DNA of 64,000 bases from Lachnospiraceae bacterium (GTDB lineage Bacteria; Bacillota; Clostridia; Lachnospirales; Lachnospiraceae): positions 1-64,000 of the forward strand of contig JAILIS010000010.1 of NCBI GenBank assembly GCA_024695145.1, given 5' to 3'. The number at the start of each line of letters is the position of its first letter. The first letter of the stretch is position 1. The translations under genes were made by a program, and so were the position numbers. Positions 59,724 through 64,000 of the stretch are shown piece by piece. A model generated the notes under the pieces. It had not been told where the DNA came from, ran no database searches, and saw only the letters and a program-made list of their open reading frames with translations.

Positions 59724-60827
59724 CTATCTGAACAGTCCGGAGAAAAAGTTTGCTATACTGTTTCCTATGCTCTTTGCCGTGTTAGTGATGGCATTTCCGA
59801 CTATCTTTGTCAGTCCGAGATCATTGATATCAACCTTGTTGATGTCAAATGTTCCGGCTTTGATATCATCTTTGTACTTGGCATATATGTCGTCAGCCTG
59901 CTCGGCAAGTACTTTATAGTCTATTCCCATTGCCTTGACCTTCATCATAAGGTCGATTATCTGAGATATCTCCTCTTCGGTGAGAGTAACGTTAAGATCA
60001 ACCATTCCTTTTCTTATGGCAGCCTCGATCTCTTCCCTTGTGTTAAGATCGTTTGTGGCGATAACTGTCTTGATATAGGCGATCAGCTCTTCGGCCTTGT
60101 CGTCGCTGCCGACGGCTTCCTTGATCTGTCCCGTGGTAACAAGCTCATTGAGAGATGTATCAAGTGCCTTGCTGGAAACTTCTTTTCCGCTCATTTTCTC
60201 ATATGCCTTAAGTGCTCCGATAAGTGCGGCTGTACCTGAGATCGGAGAAGGCGCGGCAACCATTATATCCGCATCCGTAACGCCTGCGGTGATCAATGCG
60301 TTTCTGTACATGTTGGTCGTACAGTAGTTGATGTTATTTGTTGTGACAACGACCCCGTGTCCCGACTCGGCAGGTTTAACAAGTACCGATGACAGTGATT
60401 TTGTCCCGATGACCGAAGGGGCGATATATTTGTCAAGAGCATTGTGCTCCTCCGCATTGGTTGTCGTGACTATATCATACTGTCCGAGATCGGCTTCGGA
60501 TACACCCATCATCGACAAAACCGCCGTTCTTTGTTCCGGTGTAAGATCCGCGCCAAGTGCCAGATAACCCTTCTTTTCCGTATTTGCGGAATCCGATCCG
60601 CCGTTATCCGATGATCCTCCGAATATGGCATCTATTATCGAGTTGACCCCGCCTTCGTTCGAAGGTGCCTGTGTAGGTGCCGGTGTTGGTGTTGGCGTGG
60701 ACTCGCTCTTGTTTGTAACCGTGCCGTTTCCGGATTCATCAAAAGTTATGACCTGCGAAGCCCCTACACTCACGGTCATACCTATTGTCAGTGCCAATAC
60801 CGTAATAATGCTTATGAATTTTTTCAT
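59724..60827 (-). CDS. DUF1002-family secreted protein (YpuA-like)
   Basis: A 367-residue exported protein. The signal peptide is MKKFISIITVLALTIGMTVSVGAS. A Thr/Pro-rich stretch (about 43-57) and a Gly/Ser-rich region precede the DUF1002 domain, which begins at LALGADLTPEQRTAVLSMMGV. The family is known in Firmicutes as YpuA-like with no established function. AGGGAGG precedes the ATG. It begins 13 bp after metG. Confidence 0.85.
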   Translation of the reverse strand: MKKFISIITVLALTIGMTVSVGASQVITFDESGNGTVTNKSESTPTPTPAPTQAPSNEGGVNSIIDAIFGGSSDNGGSDSANTEKKGYLALGADLTPEQRTAVLSMMGVSEADLGQYDIVTTTNAEEHNALDKYIAPSVIGTKSLSSVLVKPAESGHGVVVTTNNINYCTTNMYRNALITAGVTDADIMVAAPSPISGTAALIGALKAYEKMSGKEVSSKALDTSLNELVTTGQIKEAVGSDDKAEELIAYIKTVIATNDLNTREEIEAAIRKGMVDLNVTLTEEEISQIIDLMMKVKAMGIDYKVLAEQADDIYAKYKDDIKAGTFDINKVDINDLGLTKIVGNAITNTAKSIGNSIANFFSGLFR

Positions 60828-60840
60828 ACCCTTGTCCTCC

Positions 60841-62448
60841 CTATTTATTCTCTCTCTCGTACTCAGCCAGCTGTGCCTGTCTTATCTTCTCAACCTCAGC
60901 CATAACGTCTTCGGTCTTCATTCTTGCAAACAGTACTTCCGGTTTGTCTGTAACTTTTGTTCCGCTCTTATATACTCCGAATTCGGACAGAAGCTCAAAA
61001 TCCCTTTCGGTCCCGTACAGCATCATCAGGATCTTGTCAGCAGTATCGGGCATAAAGGGCTTTAAGAGATTGGCTCCGATACAGATCCCTTCAACCAGAT
61101 TGTAAAGCACCTCTGAAAGCCTGCCCTTTTTCTCTTCATCTTTTGCAAGTACCCAGGGCATTGTCTCATCTATATATTTATTACAACGCCTGAATACACT
61201 GAACACTTCATTTACGGCATCCGCCATATGCATGCTGTCCATGCTTTTCTTTGCCTTTGCCGCTGCCGAAGTACATACGGCTTTCAGGTCATCGTCAACC
61301 TCTTCACTGACCCCCGTGCAGCTTACAAAACCGTCAAAGTATTTGTTGCTCATTGAGATTGTTCGGTTGACCAGATTTCCGAGAACGTTGGCCAGATCGG
61401 AATTGTATCTCTCCGTAACAAGTTCCCACGTGATCGTTCCGTCATTGTCATAAGGCATCTCGTGCAGAACGTAATATCTTACCGCATCAACACCGAACAG
61501 GCCGATAAGATCATCCGCGTACATAACGTTTCCTCTGGATTTGCTCATCTTCTCACCGCCCTGCAGCAGCCAGGGATGTCCGAACACCTGATGAGGAAGC
61601 GGAATACCGAGGCTCATCAGAAAGATCGGCCAGTATATCGTATGAAATCTTATGATGTCTTTTCCTATCAGATGAAGATCGGCCGGCCACAGTTTTTTAA
61701 ATTGATCAGTGCTTTCCCCGTCAGTATCGTATCCAATTCCGGTTATGTAGTTTGAAAGAGCGTCAAGCCATACATATACCACATGTTTATCATCAAAATC
61801 CACGGGGATACCCCATTTAAAAGAAGTACGGCTGACACACAGATCCTGAAGTCCGGGCAGGAGAAAGTTATTCATCATCTCATTCTTACGTGAGACCGGC
61901 TGTATAAAATCAGGATGGCTATTGATATACTCGATAAGTCTGTCGGCATATTTGCTCATTTTGAAAAAATAAGCCTCTTCCTTTGCCGGTCTGACCTCTC
62001 TGCCGCAGTCAGGACACTTTCCGTCCACAAGCTGACTTTCCGTCCAGAAAGATTCACAGGGTGTACAGTACAGTCCTTCGTAACTGCCTTTATATATATC
62101 TCCCTGTTCATACATTTTTTTGAAGATCTTCTGAATCTGCACGACATGGTCTTCGTCCGTTGTCCTGATGAATCTGTCATAACTTACATTCAGGCTGTCG
62201 CAGATATCCCTGATCTGTCCCGCTATCCTGTCCACGAACTCCTTTGGTGAAACACCGGCGGCATCAGCTTTTTCTTCGATCTTCTGTCCGTGCTCATCTG
62301 TTCCGGTCTGAAACCAGACATCACGACCTTCAAGTTTTTTAAATCTGGCGATCGCATCCGCCATGACTATCTCATAACTGTTGCCGATATGGGGCTTACC
62401 GGATGTGTACGCTATCGCGGTTGTGATGTAATATTTTTCCTTGTCCAT
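60841..62448 (-). CDS. metG: Methionyl-tRNA synthetase
   Basis: A 535-residue class I synthetase. The HIGH-type motif is PHIGNSYE, the zinc knuckle is YCTPCESF...CPDCG and the ATP loop is KMSKSRGN. I start at the ATG at 62448, eight bases after AAGGAG; the ORF-track start at 62481 overlaps rsmI. The protein ends near residue 535 without the C-terminal tRNA-binding extension (about 110 residues) that many MetG proteins have. It follows rsmI by 4 bp. Confidence 0.95.
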   Translation of the reverse strand: MDKEKYYITTAIAYTSGKPHIGNSYEIVMADAIARFKKLEGRDVWFQTGTDEHGQKIEEKADAAGVSPKEFVDRIAGQIRDICDSLNVSYDRFIRTTDEDHVVQIQKIFKKMYEQGDIYKGSYEGLYCTPCESFWTESQLVDGKCPDCGREVRPAKEEAYFFKMSKYADRLIEYINSHPDFIQPVSRKNEMMNNFLLPGLQDLCVSRTSFKWGIPVDFDDKHVVYVWLDALSNYITGIGYDTDGESTDQFKKLWPADLHLIGKDIIRFHTIYWPIFLMSLGIPLPHQVFGHPWLLQGGEKMSKSRGNVMYADDLIGLFGVDAVRYYVLHEMPYDNDGTITWELVTERYNSDLANVLGNLVNRTISMSNKYFDGFVSCTGVSEEVDDDLKAVCTSAAAKAKKSMDSMHMADAVNEVFSVFRRCNKYIDETMPWVLAKDEEKKGRLSEVLYNLVEGICIGANLLKPFMPDTADKILMMLYGTERDFELLSEFGVYKSGTKVTDKPEVLFARMKTEDVMAEVEKIRQAQLAEYERENK

Positions 62449-62452
62449 GTCC

Positions 62453-63349
62453 CTAACTCCTTTTATCGTTTGTTTCGTCAAGCAGCATTTGATATACTTC
62501 CCTCCGGGAAATGCCGCGATCTTTCGCCACCATTTTCATCGCCTCTTTATGATCGATCCCCTGATCCTCATAAACAGCCATATGTTCATTGATCCCCATG
62601 TCCAGAAAATCAGCCGCCTTCTCTTTTTCCAGCTGCTCTCTGGAAAGCCCTTTTATGATCAGTACATACTCTCCACGGGGGTCATGATCCTTATAGTACT
62701 CATCTGCTTCCGAAAGCCGTACCCTCTCCACGCTCTCAAACTTCTTCGTAAGCTCCCTGCATATTGCGGTTTCCCTGTCTCCAAGAACTTCGAGAAGTTC
62801 GGACAGGGTCTTTTTCAGGTGATGGGGAGATTCATATATTACTATGGTACGTATCTCCGATCTCAGATCCTCAAGAACTCTGTGACGCTCTTTCCTGTCC
62901 CCCGGCAGAAAGCCTTCAAACACAAAACGTCTGGCGGGCAGTCCGGAAAGCGACAGTGCCGTTACGAGCGCACATGGTCCGGGAAGTGATGTTACCCTTA
63001 TCCCTCTATCATAACACATTTTTGTTATTACTTCGCCCGGATCCGAGATTCCCGGTGTCCCGGCATCCGTAACAAGTGCGACATCCAGGCCTTTTTCCAT
63101 TTTATCCGCAAGTTCCGCTGCCCTGTCGTATTTGTTATGCTCATGATAGCTCACAAGCTGAGCCTTTATCCCCAGATGATTCAGAAGTTTTAATGTATTG
63201 CGGGTATCCTCTGCCGCTATGATATCAGCGTTTTTCAGAGTTTCCTTTACTCTGTCGGTGATATCGGACAGATTTCCTATGGGAGTTGCACACAGGTACA
63301 GCATTCCCGCACTCTTTTCCGGTTCATGGTCAGTATCCGTATATATCAT
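62453..63349 (-). CDS. rsmI: 16S rRNA 2'-O-ribose methyltransferase RsmI
   Basis: A 298-residue SAM enzyme methylating C1402 of 16S rRNA. The family blocks are LYLCATPIGNLSDIT, AEDTRNTLKLLNHL, VTDAGTPGISDPGE and VIYESPHHLKKTL. AAGGA lies before the ATG at 63349, supporting this start over the internal ATG at 63301. The gene overlaps trmN6 by 20 bp, a common Firmicute order. Confidence 0.95.
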   Translation of the reverse strand: MIYTDTDHEPEKSAGMLYLCATPIGNLSDITDRVKETLKNADIIAAEDTRNTLKLLNHLGIKAQLVSYHEHNKYDRAAELADKMEKGLDVALVTDAGTPGISDPGEVITKMCYDRGIRVTSLPGPCALVTALSLSGLPARRFVFEGFLPGDRKERHRVLEDLRSEIRTIVIYESPHHLKKTLSELLEVLGDRETAICRELTKKFESVERVRLSEADEYYKDHDPRGEYVLIIKGLSREQLEKEKAADFLDMGINEHMAVYEDQGIDHKEAMKMVAKDRGISRREVYQMLLDETNDKRS

Positions 63350-64000
63350 ATATTTCCTTTGTATAACAGTTCGGAGACTCGTATACGATAAGAGGCCTTT
63401 CTACCGTAAGTCTTCTTCTTCCCATAAGATCCGCCTCAAGTAATACCATGTTCGGCTCCCGGTTGATATAAGGATGAACGAGTTTCATCCTTTTCGGTTC
63501 AAGACCGTATTTTGTAAGTGTTTCAAAAATCTCTGTAAGCCGGAACGGTCTGTGTATGATAAAGCATCTTCCTCCCGGCCGGAGCATGGCGGCAGCTGTT
63601 CTTGCAACATCTTCAAAATCACACAGTATCTCATGCCTGGCTATCGCCTTGGGAGAATCGGGATTTTTGATCCCGTGCTCATTGATCATATACGGAGGGT
63701 TACACGTTACAACATCAAATACCCCCTTCTGCAGGTATTCTTCAGTGTCTTTTATGTTCGCACAGATTATGTTTATCCTCTCCGTAAGACCGTTAGCCGC
63801 AACGCTTCTTTTTGCCATGTCGGCAACATCTTTCTGTTCTTCGATACCGACAAACCGCTCGGCCTGTGTTTTGGCCGCCATGAGTATCGGGATGATACCG
63901 TTTCCGCTGCAAAGATCAAGAACCTTCTCGCCGCGTTTGGCATATGCATACCCCGACAACAGCACCGCATCCATGCCGAAACAGAACTTTCCGGTATCCT
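63330..64000 (-). CDS. tRNA1(Val) adenine N6-methyltransferase-like (TrmN6/YfiC), 5' end cut off
   Basis: At least 223 residues of a SAM-dependent methyltransferase; the frame stays open to the window edge (DTGKFCFGMDAVLLSG), so the ORF-track start at 63974 is internal. The SAM motif is VLDLCSGNGIIPI and the catalytic NPPY motif is TCNPPYM. The N-terminal FxFGxDAVLL block is typical. It methylates an adenine, probably A37 of tRNA-Val. It overlaps rsmI at its 3' end. Confidence 0.9.
   Translation of the reverse strand, partial: DTGKFCFGMDAVLLSGYAYAKRGEKVLDLCSGNGIIPILMAAKTQAERFVGIEEQKDVADMAKRSVAANGLTERINIICANIKDTEEYLQKGVFDVVTCNPPYMINEHGIKNPDSPKAIARHEILCDFEDVARTAAAMLRPGGRCFIIHRPFRLTEIFETLTKYGLEPKRMKLVHPYINREPNMVLLEADLMGRRRLTVERPLIVYESPNCYTKEIYDIYGY

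Noticed and set aside
63773-63970. Alternative minus-strand ORF inside the methyltransferase gene
   Set aside because: It is out of frame with the NPPY methyltransferase and has no support.

Overview
The window looks like chromosomal DNA of an anaerobic, motile, glycan-using Firmicute, most likely a Lachnospiraceae relative (Butyrivibrio/Roseburia-like). This is inferred from gene content and not from a marker search. The supporting genes are Gram-positive-type lipoproteins, a flagellin operon with a sigma-D-type promoter and a large flagellar-locus protein resembling the DUF6240 family, an anaerobic ribonucleotide reductase activase, CdaR/AraC/LacI sugar regulators, UgpC/MsmK-type sugar ABC ATPase and a NapH-type ferredoxin protein. 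Promoters are classical TTGACA/TATAAT. No phage, insertion sequence, CRISPR array or rRNA was seen, and no gene-free stretch exceeds 300 bp.

Region 1 (1-23 kb) is a sugar-catabolic island. A minus-strand operon (FGGY kinase, galactitol-1-phosphate-dehydrogenase-like enzyme, aldo/keto reductase, GatZ/KbaZ) lies beside its LacI-type regulator. Further along are L-fucose isomerase, an AraC regulator, GatY/KbaY aldolase, two GH36 alpha-galactosidase-family enzymes, a three-gene sugar ABC transporter and a second AraC regulator. Four copies of a CGAAACGTTTCG-like operator link the LacI gene, the kinase operon and the ABC transporter into one probable regulon. The transporter lacks its own ATPase; an MsmK/UgpC-type ATPase is encoded at 55.7-56.8 kb and could serve it. 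Inserted in this island (6-9.8 kb) is a compact extracytoplasmic redox module: a membrane ferredoxin-thioredoxin fusion, a small CXXC membrane protein and a thioredoxin-like lipoprotein.

Region 2 (23-31 kb) holds a reduced Tad secretion core (CpaF, TadB, TadC with an added Ig-like domain), then fliS, flagellin and a 963-residue protein under a sigma-D-like promoter. Region 3 (31-39 kb) contains a YgjP-like peptidase, glycogen branching enzyme, a 1103-residue TPR/low-complexity/ATPase-like protein, rsmA, a TatD nuclease and two tRNAs. Region 4 (39-51 kb) has a MATE transporter fused to an anti-sigma-type ATPase domain, then a long minus-strand gene series: MBOAT and DHHW acyl-transfer pair, GNAT, SDR, a ZorA/ZorB-like MotAB-type motor pair without other Zorya genes, an NhaC antiporter, a periplasmic-binding-like sensor without HTH, and a membrane-anchored Mrr-like nuclease. 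A small SRP RNA gene with its own consensus promoter lies just upstream.

Region 5 (51-64 kb) carries NrdG with a small partner, a CdaR regulator behind a histidine kinase whose phospho-acceptor His is replaced by Arg, tadA, msmK, a diguanylate cyclase, a DUF624 protein, a GNAT, a DUF1002 protein, metG, rsmI and a TrmN6-like methyltransferase cut by the window end.
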